Assembly (NCBI GenBank): GCA_015258265.1
Contig: JABZIP010000020.1
Coordinates: 1-19,717 of the forward strand
Direction of reading: 5' to 3'
Length of the DNA stretch: 19,717 bases
From: Clostridiales bacterium
GTDB taxonomy: Bacteria > Bacillota > Clostridia > Peptostreptococcales > Anaerovoracaceae
Both the position numbers and the translations under genes were made by a program. Positions within the stretch are counted from its first letter, which is position 1; every line of letters starts with the position of its first letter. Positions 1-7,864 of the stretch are shown here, piece after piece. The notes beneath the pieces were generated by a model. The model ran no database searches, was not told the origin of the DNA, and saw only the letters and a list, made by a program, of their open reading frames with translations.

Positions 1-823
<823 letters not shown>

Positions 824-832
824 TGTATCTAA

Positions 833-846
833 AAGACTTTCGTCTT
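833..846 (-). other. Small hairpin just upstream of the 16S 5' end
   Basis: On the minus strand AAGAC-GAAA-GTCTT forms a 5-bp stem with a GNRA-type GAAA loop about 10 nt before the mature 16S start. Its place suggests part of the pre-rRNA leader or processing structure; that role is inferred. Confidence 0.4.
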
Positions 847-1031
847 GTAGCCTTGCTCTAAGAAAAAACACTAGGCTAATTCGTTAGCTTTAATTCCTTT
901 GAATTATTGTTTTTTAATAGAATTGAATGTGTTTAATGCTTTCGCATTCTTACCAATCTTAGATTGATGCACCTGTATAAATACAGATTTGTTCTTCAAT
1001 TTTCGTACTATGAAGTTTTCGATGTTCTGCC

Positions 1032-1082
1032 GTCGCTGTGCGACAGCTATATTATATTAACAAACTCTTGCCTACTTGTCAA
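1032..1082 (-). promoter_or_regulatory. 16S rRNA promoter with start-proximal hairpin
   Basis: On the minus strand a perfect -35 TTGACA (1077-1082) is followed, after 17 nt, by TAATAT (1054-1059); an overlapping TATAAT at 1051-1056 would give a 20-nt spacer. The predicted start is near 1047, and GTCGC-tgt-GCGAC (1032-1044) would be the first hairpin of the transcript. The leader to the mature 16S would be about 220 nt, a normal length. AT-rich A/T tracts upstream (1083-1115) fit an UP element, and a second TTGACA lies at 1119-1124 without a good -10. Confidence 0.75.
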
Positions 1083-1197
1083 TCACTTTTTTTGAGTTTT
1101 TGTGTTTTTATTCTTAGTTGTCAAGACATATGTTACACTGTGAGAAATAATAAGATAATATTTCATTAGGACTTTTAAAATCAAGACTGCTCTTAGC

Positions 1198-1237
1198 TAC
1201 GGTATTATATCTTTGCATAAACGCCGGCGGTACCGTA
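1198..1237 (+). other. Inverted repeat TACGGTA/TACCGTA with GC-rich centre
   Basis: TACGGTA (1198-1204) and TACCGTA (1231-1237) can pair around a 26-nt loop that includes the palindrome CGCCGGCG. On the plus strand it is followed after four bases by a run of seven T, so it could act as a terminator in that direction, though no plus-strand gene precedes it. It lies in the 500-base gene-free stretch between the accessory operon and the rRNA. Apart from this, the rRNA promoter/leader and the operon terminator, I see nothing else in that stretch. Confidence 0.3.
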
Positions 1238-1312
1238 TTCCTTTTTTTATTTATTTCTGTAACATGTGTATTATCACATTACATATTTGAAAAATTTTTA
1301 CATTTTTTCATG

Positions 1313-1336
1313 AAAAAGAAGCGATTTTACCGCTCC
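1313..1336 (-). terminator. Terminator of the accessory operon
   Basis: On the minus strand GGAGCG (1331-1336) pairs with CGCTTC (1318-1323; one G-U pair) and is followed by five U (1313-1317). The TAA stop of the last gene (1327-1329) sits in the loop, so this hairpin closes the operon exactly at its last codon. The stem is short, so efficiency may be moderate. Confidence 0.55.
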
Positions 1337-2217
1337 TTGTTTATCATTTCTTCCCGTGTTACGTCAGTACTTCGGATATGTTTATTCGCAAGTGGAGTGT
1401 AATCTGTAATCAAATTATGATGCAGAAATATATTATGAATTTCCTTATCGGAATTTATCATATTCCTAAATTCCTTATCATCTATTTTATTGTATCGCAA
1501 ATAGACATACAACGGATCAAGCATTTTACTAACTACTTCGGCAACTCCCTTGCTTATTTTGTTATTAGGCACAAATAGATATCCGGACACCAAACCGGCA
1601 AGCGGTGAGATATCTTCAATTTCATTATACGAAAAATTTATTTCCAGTAAATGCCGCGTCAGTCCCTCAAACATGGACAAGTCTTTAAGACGCGAATTTC
1701 TTATACACAGTGCCTTAAGATATGGTGAATATAGTGTTATCTTCCTCTCTTCGAATGGTATTTTTAAAGATTCCTCATATCTTTCTTCCTGCATTTTTAA
1801 AAAATTTATTAAGTCATTCATCCCTTTTGACTGCCCCAAATCCCGCGCTCCATCAATTAGTAGTGCATTTAATTTTTCCATTTTTAATAAAAACGGGAGT
1901 CTTGTCAGCTTAGTTGCATCATAAAGATATAATCTTGATAAGCCATAAAATGCAGCATCCGACAAAAAATCATAGTTAGGCATATCCACAAAACAATGAA
2001 GTTCTTCTAATACACCATCATCTCCTAATATTTCATGTATTCGAGAAATCCATTCATCTTCACTTTGATACTCATCTAAAATTATTGTATTCCTAACCAT
2101 ACCGCCACATGTCGTAGCCGATATAGACTCAAAGACTATTCGGAATCCTCTGATTTCCTCGCTTTGCGATATGAAAATCATATGCGGATTTTTTACTTCT
2201 GTTTTTAAATCGGTCAT
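1327..2217 (-). CDS. Leucine-rich-repeat protein, copy 1 (last gene of accessory operon)
   Basis: A 296-residue protein with no signal peptide or membrane segment. The C-terminal third carries LRR-like units (NFSYNEIEDISPLAGL, YLRYNKIDD, FLHHNLITDY) of the L-x-L-x-x-N-x-I type, expected to form a curved binding surface; the N-terminal half is not a family I recognise. It is a close paralog of the gene at 4446-5339, with long identical runs over the whole length. I chose ATG at 2217 because AAAGGAGG lies 6 nt before it; the in-frame TTG at 2238 would swallow that ribosome site. It begins 27 nt after the PARG-like gene and its stop lies in the terminator loop. A recognition or adaptor role is inferred from the LRRs only. 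Confidence 0.85.
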   Translation of the reverse strand: MTDLKTEVKNPHMIFISQSEEIRGFRIVFESISATTCGGMVRNTIILDEYQSEDEWISRIHEILGDDGVLEELHCFVDMPNYDFLSDAAFYGLSRLYLYDATKLTRLPFLLKMEKLNALLIDGARDLGQSKGMNDLINFLKMQEERYEESLKIPFEERKITLYSPYLKALCIRNSRLKDLSMFEGLTRHLLEINFSYNEIEDISPLAGLVSGYLFVPNNKISKGVAEVVSKMLDPLYVYLRYNKIDDKEFRNMINSDKEIHNIFLHHNLITDYTPLANKHIRSTDVTREEMINKER

Positions 2218-2244
2218 ATTCGCCCTCCTTTTTTTCAATTGGCT

Positions 2245-2985
2245 CTATTTTTCTATCGCTTTTTCGAATGCGTCCAAATTTGCACCCGGCGGTATTGCAA
2301 ATATTACCTTTTCCATGTCGGACGCTTTTATTTGATCTAAAAATATTTTACACACTTCTTGCGGGTCTTGCTTAAACACTCCGCAACCGAAAGCCCCTGC
2401 GATGAGCACCTTTACATCCATTTCTTTACAAATGTTGACTATAAATCTTATTCTACTTTCCAAAGTTCCTGAATTTTCCGATTTCTCACCTCTAAATGCA
2501 GATAAGTTAGGTGCAGCACAAGTAATAACATCGACAATAGCAAATTTGTTTCCATGAAAAAATTTGATACCTTTTGAATATATAGCTCTATTTAGATACA
2601 ATCCACCATTTGTATGCCTGATATTATAATCATAAAATTCCCTGAAATTTTCGAGTACAGGGTAAAGCGTAGACTGATGACAAAGATCTTCTTCCTGCGC
2701 CCTCGAACCTGTCATAAATCCACCTCCGGGGTGCTTATATGAAGCAAAGTTGAGTACGCACATGTTGCTTTTCCTATAATGCCTAAAAATCGACGTTACA
2801 GTATCCGTCCCCTCAAGTACAATCTCCGCATCCTCACACCTCTGCCTATTTATTTGCTGAAATACGTAATCTTCGGAATAAATCTTCGAATTCGCCTGTG
2901 CCTTTTGTATATCATCTTCATATTTTTCCATCATCAGCTTATAATGTAATTTTGCATTTGCTGCACGTTCTTCCCTATTTTTCAT
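2245..2985 (-). CDS. Bacterial-type poly(ADP-ribose) glycohydrolase-like macrodomain protein (TIGR02452/DUF2263 type)
   Basis: A 246-residue protein with the hallmarks of the microbial PARG family: an N-terminal helical part (1-50), then GGG (87-89) followed eight residues on by Q97-E98-E99. This is the GGG-X(6-8)-QEE signature, in which the second glutamate is catalytic. A second family motif, GAFGCGVFKQDP, lies at 197-208. Family members bind ADP-ribose in a macrodomain fold and hydrolyse O-glycosidic ribose-ribose bonds or remove ADP-ribose from modified substrates. No signal peptide, so cytoplasmic. It lies 50 nt after the phosphoesterase and 27 nt before LRR copy 1. The ribosome site (AATAGG) is weak. 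In this operon it could erase ADP-ribose marks or process ADP-ribose phosphates made by KptA; that link is inference. Confidence 0.88.
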   Translation of the reverse strand: MKNREERAANAKLHYKLMMEKYEDDIQKAQANSKIYSEDYVFQQINRQRCEDAEIVLEGTDTVTSIFRHYRKSNMCVLNFASYKHPGGGFMTGSRAQEEDLCHQSTLYPVLENFREFYDYNIRHTNGGLYLNRAIYSKGIKFFHGNKFAIVDVITCAAPNLSAFRGEKSENSGTLESRIRFIVNICKEMDVKVLIAGAFGCGVFKQDPQEVCKIFLDQIKASDMEKVIFAIPPGANLDAFEKAIEK

Positions 2986-3035
2986 ATACTAACCTATTTA
3001 AATCCTTATTTTTTCTAAACAAACTCAATGTAGCA

Positions 3036-3638
3036 CTAATATTCTTTATCATTTTTGCTGCATCTATCATAATCATTTGAATGATATAATAACAAACCGC
3101 TATTTACTTCCGCTACATCTTGAAAAAAATCCATTATATATTCAAGACTTACAGGTGCCATATTGTTTGCATCAACTCCTACATCAAACTTTAAAATTCC
3201 TTTTTCTCTATTTTCGAAATTGTATGTCCTTTTGTTGTGCTGATGCCCATGTAGATGTATAGATTTGTTTGAAGCACCATTCCAGCTCTCTATAGGATAA
3301 TGAAAAAGGATAAAATACTGACCGTTATATTCAAGCTCATAATAATCTTTAATCCATATAAAATGGGTCTTATCAAAAGAAGACTGATTAACAAAAACAT
3401 CATGGTTTCCTTTTACCAAAAACTTGTTTCCTTTAAGTTCTTGTAATATTTTCGTTGCGAAAGAAACACCTTTTAAGGTTACATCTCCCAATATATATAC
3501 GTCATCCTCTTTATCTACAACATTATTCCAATTACGGATTAACGCCTTATTCATCTCTTCCACACTGTCAAACGGTCTTCCATTATATTTTATCACATTT
3601 TTATGAAAAAAATGTAAATCGGAAGTAACGTAAATCAC
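3036..3638 (-). CDS. Calcineurin-like metallophosphoesterase
   Basis: A 200-residue cytoplasmic protein with all metal-binding motifs of the calcineurin-like superfamily in order: D7-L-H9 with H12, G51-D52, GNHD (77-80), H113 and GHQH (131-134). It should bind two divalent metals and cleave a phosphomonoester or phosphodiester; the size is that of small phage- and YfcE-like members. The substrate cannot be read from the sequence. The start is GTG, supported by AGGAGG 8 nt upstream; that ribosome site overlaps the TAG stop of the preceding gene, so the two are probably co-translated. Next to KptA and a PARG-like protein, a cyclic phosphate or ADP-ribose-phosphate substrate is plausible but inferred. 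The last about 25 residues are a polar tail beyond the usual fold. Confidence 0.9.
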   Translation of the reverse strand: MIYVTSDLHFFHKNVIKYNGRPFDSVEEMNKALIRNWNNVVDKEDDVYILGDVTLKGVSFATKILQELKGNKFLVKGNHDVFVNQSSFDKTHFIWIKDYYELEYNGQYFILFHYPIESWNGASNKSIHLHGHQHNKRTYNFENREKGILKFDVGVDANNMAPVSLEYIMDFFQDVAEVNSGLLLYHSNDYDRCSKNDKEY

Positions 3639-3650
3639 CGCTTTAACCTC

Positions 3651-4442
3651 CTATATTCTATCGTTTGAATCTTTGCATTCTGACATCTTTGTAAATACTG
3701 ATTTACCGTTTACCGCATCCGGCGAAAACAGCCCCTCTCCTCTATATTCTGAATGTGAAATTTTAGTAACTTCACCCGATTTACATTCAATTTTTCTATC
3801 TGAACCGCAAAAATCAAAATTTTTATCATCTATATTGTGTATATATAAATTATCCAGCCCGTCCGACCAGTGATACGGCTCCATATTACCAGTAGGGAAA
3901 TATCGAAAATCAACATCCCCATCATCCCAATCCGTAATCAATATAGAATCTTGAGAATATGAAACATGTGTGTGCGGTGCTATTTCTCTAAACGCATTGC
4001 CTTTTTTTAAAATTGCCTTTAAAGTTTCCATACCTGAAATACACAAATACAAACCATCTTCATCCATATTGGATTTGGCTGTTTCTTCTAATTCTTCTAA
4101 AACTTCTTTCCGTTTTTCTTGTCTTTCTCTTGCTTTTTTGGTTTCAGCTTTGACCTTTTCTTCAATGTGGCTGCCATCAAGAATCTCAAATCTTTCCATC
4201 AGCTTAATTGTAAAATCTGATTTTTCCAATCTAATATCATCTTTTCCCACATTGTAGCAACTCCCTGATTTGGTTTGAAGTACATAGCTTCCATCACTTA
4301 AGATATATATTTTTTGAATTACGCTAGTGCTTATCCTTGAATCATCCCTTAGTCTATGGTGCCCAAACACCGTCCCTTTTGCAAAAACCAACTCTCCTTC
4401 AGCAAAATTATCTGTTTGTAAATACCAATCTAGCAATAACAT
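3651..4442 (-). CDS. Hypothetical protein with central charged coiled-coil segment
   Basis: I do not recognise this 263-residue protein. It has no membrane segment or signal peptide. Residues about 1-85 look like a beta-rich domain; residues about 90-125 are a highly charged Lys/Glu helix, probably coiled coil; residues about 135-263 are again beta-rich, with several Asp/Trp/Tyr turns. It starts 3 nt after LRR copy 2 ends, and its stop overlaps the ribosome site of the phosphoesterase gene, so it is translationally linked on both sides. The ribosome site (GGCGGTGG) is acceptable. Two folded domains joined by a helix suggest a scaffold or partner of the LRR protein or phosphoesterase; this is a guess from context. 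Confidence 0.8.
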   Translation of the reverse strand: MLLLDWYLQTDNFAEGELVFAKGTVFGHHRLRDDSRISTSVIQKIYILSDGSYVLQTKSGSCYNVGKDDIRLEKSDFTIKLMERFEILDGSHIEEKVKAETKKARERQEKRKEVLEELEETAKSNMDEDGLYLCISGMETLKAILKKGNAFREIAPHTHVSYSQDSILITDWDDGDVDFRYFPTGNMEPYHWSDGLDNLYIHNIDDKNFDFCGSDRKIECKSGEVTKISHSEYRGEGLFSPDAVNGKSVFTKMSECKDSNDRI

Positions 4443-4445
4443 TTT

Positions 4446-5339
4446 TTACCACCGCCTTATCCCCATTTCTTCATCCGTTACATCAGTTTTACTAGGACGC
4501 TTATCGGCAAGCCCTTTATAATCTGTGATTAAATTGTGATGAAGAAATATGTGAATAAACTCCTTTTTTGAATTAAGCAGATTTTGAAATTCATCATCGT
4601 CTATTTTATTGTGTCTCAAATATATATCAACAGGGTAACTCATTTTTTTTACCACATCAGCAACCCCTTTACTTATCTTATTATGCGACATAAATAAATA
4701 TGAAGATACCAAGCCTGCAAGTGGCGATATATCCTCTATTTCATTATATGAAAAATTTATTTCATGCATACTCCTCGTGAGCTCCGAAAACATCGACAAA
4801 TCTTTAAGTCCCGATCCTCTTATACAAAGTGCCTCAAGACATGGAAAATCAAACAACATTTTTATCTGCTCTTCCAATGGTAATTTTAAAAGTTCCTTAT
4901 ATCTTTTTTCCTGCATCTTTAAAAATTGTATTAAGTCATTCATCCCTTTTGACTTCCCCAGATCCTGCGCAGAGTCAATAAGAAGTGAATTTAATTTTTT
5001 CATTTTGTGTAAAAAAGGTAGTCCTGTCAATTTAGTTGCATCATAAAGATATAAGCCTGATAAGCCATAAAATACAGCATCCAACAAAAAATCATAGTTA
5101 GGCATATCCACAAAACAGTGAATTTCTTTTAATACGCCATCCTCTCCTATGATTTCAGGTATCTTGGAAACCCACTCATCTTCCGTTTTGTACTCGTCTA
5201 AAATTATTGTATCCCACACCTCGCAACCGGCTGAATGTCCGTTTATTGATTCAAAAACTATTGGACAAGAATTGACCTTTTCACTTTGCGATATGAAAAT
5301 CATATGGGTCTTTCTTCTCGCTTCCTCCCGACTTTTCAA
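4446..5339 (-). CDS. Leucine-rich-repeat protein, copy 2
   Basis: A 297-residue paralog of the protein at 1327-2217. The two share long identical blocks, for example HMIFISQSE, CFVDMPNYDFL, INFSYNEIEDISPLAGLV and FLHHNLITDY, with similarity also visible in the DNA, so the duplication is fairly recent. C-terminal LRR units start near residue 185. The start is a TTG at 5339, supported by AGAGGTGA 9 nt upstream and by aligning exactly with the ATG start of the paralog; the first ATG (residue 13) has no ribosome site at a usable distance. It follows kptA by 44 nt. The surfaces differ at some LRR positions (for example FVPNNK against FMSHNK), so the copies may bind different partners. Confidence 0.85.
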   Translation of the reverse strand: MKSREEARRKTHMIFISQSEKVNSCPIVFESINGHSAGCEVWDTIILDEYKTEDEWVSKIPEIIGEDGVLKEIHCFVDMPNYDFLLDAVFYGLSGLYLYDATKLTGLPFLHKMKKLNSLLIDSAQDLGKSKGMNDLIQFLKMQEKRYKELLKLPLEEQIKMLFDFPCLEALCIRGSGLKDLSMFSELTRSMHEINFSYNEIEDISPLAGLVSSYLFMSHNKISKGVADVVKKMSYPVDIYLRHNKIDDDEFQNLLNSKKEFIHIFLHHNLITDYKGLADKRPSKTDVTDEEMGIRRW

Positions 5340-5383
5340 ATTAAATCACCTCTATTTCACTCAATTCTTCGAATCTTCTATTC

Positions 5384-5920
5384 TTACAGCTTCTCAATAT
5401 ACCTTGCAGGCACTTTCTCCGTCAACCATACACCATTTTCAGATATATAAAATTTATAGCCGTCATCGTACATTCGCTTGGCAAATACATTATAAAGTAC
5501 CGGTTTTCCGTGCCTTTCCCCGACTTTGACAGCTGTTTCTTCATCTTGCGAAAGATGCACATATAACCTATTTTTAGAAACAAGTCCGTTTTTATCTATC
5601 GACGCTTCAAATTTTTCACCTGTACCGTGCCATAAAATCTCGGGTGGCTGCTTTTCCTTGAGTTCAACATCGACAGAAACAGAATGCCCTTGATTCGCCC
5701 TGATCAAAGACTTGTCCGCACTAAATGCATATCTCTGCTTGTTATCCGTCCTTACAATTTCTTCAAGCATAGCCATATCAAATTTTCTGTCTTTTGCTAT
5801 TCCTTTTATAAGTTCGTCAACCTTCGCCCAGCCGTTTTCGTCAAGTGTAATGCCTATAACCCACGGTTTGTGCCTCAAAATTAGGCTGATATATTTACTG
5901 ATACTTTGTAAGTTGTTCAT
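5384..5920 (-). CDS. kptA: RNA 2'-phosphotransferase KptA/Tpt1
   Basis: A 178-residue protein matching the Tpt1/KptA family end to end: SLILRHKP near the N-terminus, LDENGWAKVDELI, RANQGHS (74-80), LWHGT and VHLS. By motif alignment the Arg-His-Arg-Arg catalytic set of Tpt1 is complete (R16, H17, R63, R118). The enzyme moves an internal RNA 2'-phosphate to NAD+, giving ADP-ribose 1'',2''-cyclic phosphate; some family members also ADP-ribosylate phosphorylated RNA or DNA ends. Bacteria have no known tRNA-splicing need for it, so its substrate here is open. ATG at 5920 follows AAGGAGG by 8 nt; the longer in-frame start at 5965 ignores that site. It overlaps the end of the upstream membrane-protein gene by 26 nt, indicating translational coupling. 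Confidence 0.95.
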   Translation of the reverse strand: MNNLQSISKYISLILRHKPWVIGITLDENGWAKVDELIKGIAKDRKFDMAMLEEIVRTDNKQRYAFSADKSLIRANQGHSVSVDVELKEKQPPEILWHGTGEKFEASIDKNGLVSKNRLYVHLSQDEETAVKVGERHGKPVLYNVFAKRMYDDGYKFYISENGVWLTEKVPARYIEKL

Positions 5921-6884
5921 TTGTAAGACCTCCTTGTCCCCATTTGTAAACTCGCCAATCGTCACCCATGCGGTTTCTGCGAATAATCATGTGATACCTA
6001 TCCCCTTGCCAATTAGAAGTTTCCTCCTCTCTCATTGCCTCTACCCACATTTTTTGTACACCTTCAACATAGTACAAATCGTCTTTAAGTTCATAAATCT
6101 TTTCAGGCGAGAACCTATTTGTTGCAAGTGGCATAAACATCATGGAGATCATAGAATTGATCGATGTGCTAAAAAGATAGCAATTGTATTTAAGCGCCTT
6201 CGATATCATTTGCCTATTTATTTCAGACTCATTATGGCTCGTCAACTTTTTTCGATTCGGCACTACGCCGTAATGTTTTTTCAATATTGCATCTATGCAA
6301 TCCGCATCAAACAATCTGATTAGCACATTTGCATCCAGTGCTCCACCTTCGGCAGTTATCACACCCATCCATTCAGCTCTGTCCCAACTATAATCAATAT
6401 TACCATAGTAAGCGCTTTCCCAATCGTCTTCAAGGTAGCGCGGCTTCACAGCTTCATAAACTATAAAATTGTCTTTAGAATATGTACATGTACCCTTTTT
6501 TATGTTGCCATATCGCTTTTCAAATTCCTGCCTATACATATCATTCAATGAAAATTTGCCATTTTTGAGCGAGTAAATATTTTCAATCACACATTCGTCC
6601 GACTCCTTAAACTTCCAACTTTCCTCTAGTTCTATTCCATATAAGATGTCTCCCCAATAATCAAGAATCTTAATATCCGTATCGCTACTATTCGGCTCAA
6701 TTTTCGGTATTTCCGTCAAAAAAATTGTCCACTCATCTTTTTGTCTCGAGTCCATTTTGTCCCATATGTTTTCGTATTCACCGGACTTGGACTCAAACTC
6801 CACTTTAGCAAAAAATGTGTAGCATAAGGCCACTATAGCGGTTACAAGTATAAGAATTATTGTCCGTTTTAACAAGCGGTTCAT
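5895..6884 (-). CDS. Membrane-anchored hypothetical protein
   Basis: A 329-residue protein with one N-terminal hydrophobic helix (about residues 7-25) after a basic start (MNRLLKR). There is no lipobox or clear signal-peptidase site, so it is probably anchored with the remaining 300 residues outside. The exported part is rich in Trp, Tyr and acidic residues and ends in a short DDWRVYKWGQGG segment; I recognise no family. ATG at 6884 has GGAGGG upstream at good spacing. Its last 26 nt overlap kptA, and it starts 46 nt after the cysteine-protease gene. An exported, anchored protein in an operon with cytoplasmic RNA/ADP-ribose enzymes is unusual; it could be an envelope sensor or a target. Confidence 0.8.
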   Translation of the reverse strand: MNRLLKRTIILILVTAIVALCYTFFAKVEFESKSGEYENIWDKMDSRQKDEWTIFLTEIPKIEPNSSDTDIKILDYWGDILYGIELEESWKFKESDECVIENIYSLKNGKFSLNDMYRQEFEKRYGNIKKGTCTYSKDNFIVYEAVKPRYLEDDWESAYYGNIDYSWDRAEWMGVITAEGGALDANVLIRLFDADCIDAILKKHYGVVPNRKKLTSHNESEINRQMISKALKYNCYLFSTSINSMISMMFMPLATNRFSPEKIYELKDDLYYVEGVQKMWVEAMREEETSNWQGDRYHMIIRRNRMGDDWRVYKWGQGGLTNEQLTKYQ

Positions 6885-6930
6885 CTTATCCCTCCTGTTT
6901 GCATAAAATTCAATTTACTAATGTTTACAC

Positions 6931-7482
6931 CTATGGTTTTTTTATTGCTACAAAATCCTTTTTAACTCTGGTATGCTCATAATCACCATCAATCCACATA
7001 CTCATAAATTCATCTGCACTTATCAATCTAACTTTATCATAATATGGATCATATAATAATACCTCTGCATGTTCTGCATCATTATCCTGCAAAGGAAAAT
7101 ACCCAAGTAAAACCAACCAATGTGCATAGTTGATCATAGTCTCTACCATAATGTAATACCCTTTTTTTAAATACACCAATAGTTCATCGAATGTAATATC
7201 ATCAAAATCACAACCATATAATGCATTTACTTCTGATAGAATACCTTTATTTTTTATATCACATGAGTAATGAGGTCCTACGTCAAATTTAAACATAGAA
7301 ATATATTCCTCCTCACTTTTTATATTTTTTTCAATTCCTGACAATATGCTCCTTAAACACGCCACGCTACAAGTCCAATCACGTTCTTGCCTAAATAAAT
7401 ATCTAGGAGAATTGGTAATAACACTTTGCTCTTTTAAAACTAATTTTGAAAAATATTCAAATTTTCTATCAGACATATTCAT
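6931..7482 (-). CDS. C39/papain-like cysteine protease domain protein
   Basis: A 183-residue protein with the order of catalytic residues seen in C39-like peptidases: Q32 (oxyanion hole), C38 in DWTCSVAC, H121 in AHWLVLLG and D145 in YDPYYD. The helix after the cysteine (VACLRSIL) and the GHW-like block before the hydrophobic strand fit Peptidase_C39_2 and related families. No signal peptide or transporter domain, so it probably acts in the cytoplasm. It could cleave a peptide or an operon partner. Its ATG overlaps the stop of the upstream 118-residue gene by four bases (ATGA), typical of strict co-translation. Assignment rests on motifs; exact family is uncertain, and transglutaminase-like activity is an alternative. 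Confidence 0.72.
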   Translation of the reverse strand: MNMSDRKFEYFSKLVLKEQSVITNSPRYLFRQERDWTCSVACLRSILSGIEKNIKSEEEYISMFKFDVGPHYSCDIKNKGILSEVNALYGCDFDDITFDELLVYLKKGYYIMVETMINYAHWLVLLGYFPLQDNDAEHAEVLLYDPYYDKVRLISADEFMSMWIDGDYEHTRVKKDFVAIKKP

Positions 7483-7835
7483 ATCATTTTTTTATACGAA
7501 GAATACTTCTTAATTTCTATATCTGCATCTTCATCGTCAAACTCACAATCACTAATATATCCTGCTTCAATCAGTTCTTTTACGTTATCGTCATTCTCTA
7601 CAAATGGGAAAATAATACATTCTTTTTTGAAAACTTCTTCAATATACTGCAAAATCTGTTTGAATTCCAATTTGGGTATATCGTATGCCCAAATAACTAT
7701 AGCACTATTCTTTTGCAACAAAATTTTAAATGTAACATCATTTTCATCCAATAAATAATAATGATCACCTTCCTTATGAATCAAATAATTTTCAATCCCA
7801 ATCTTACTCGCTAACTCTTTCAGTTTTTTATCCAT
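7479..7835 (-). CDS. Small acidic hypothetical protein
   Basis: A 118-residue protein with no recognised domain. It has a mixed alpha/beta pattern and a very acidic stretch near the end (CEFDDEDADIEIKK), then a short basic tail. No signal or membrane segment. GAGG upstream of ATG at 7835 gives a fair ribosome site. Its TGA overlaps the ATG of the cysteine-protease gene, so both are made together, probably in similar amounts. This layout suits a substrate, inhibitor or chaperone of the protease; that is inference from gene order only. Confidence 0.72.
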   Translation of the reverse strand: MDKKLKELASKIGIENYLIHKEGDHYYLLDENDVTFKILLQKNSAIVIWAYDIPKLEFKQILQYIEEVFKKECIIFPFVENDDNVKELIEAGYISDCEFDDEDADIEIKKYSSYKKMI

Positions 7836-7864
7836 CTAATTTAATACCTCTTCCCTATATCTTA

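Noticed and set aside
2217..2238. Longer TTG start for LRR copy 1
   Set aside because: It would place the AAAGGAGG ribosome site inside the coding region; ATG at 2217 has that site at ideal distance and aligns with the paralog start.
5920..5965. Longer start for kptA
   Set aside because: Family proteins begin near the ATG at 5920, which has AAGGAGG upstream; the extra residues match nothing in the family.
5712..6323. A 203-codon open frame on the plus strand
   Set aside because: Antisense to kptA and the membrane-anchored gene; kptA has a complete active site in the opposite frame.
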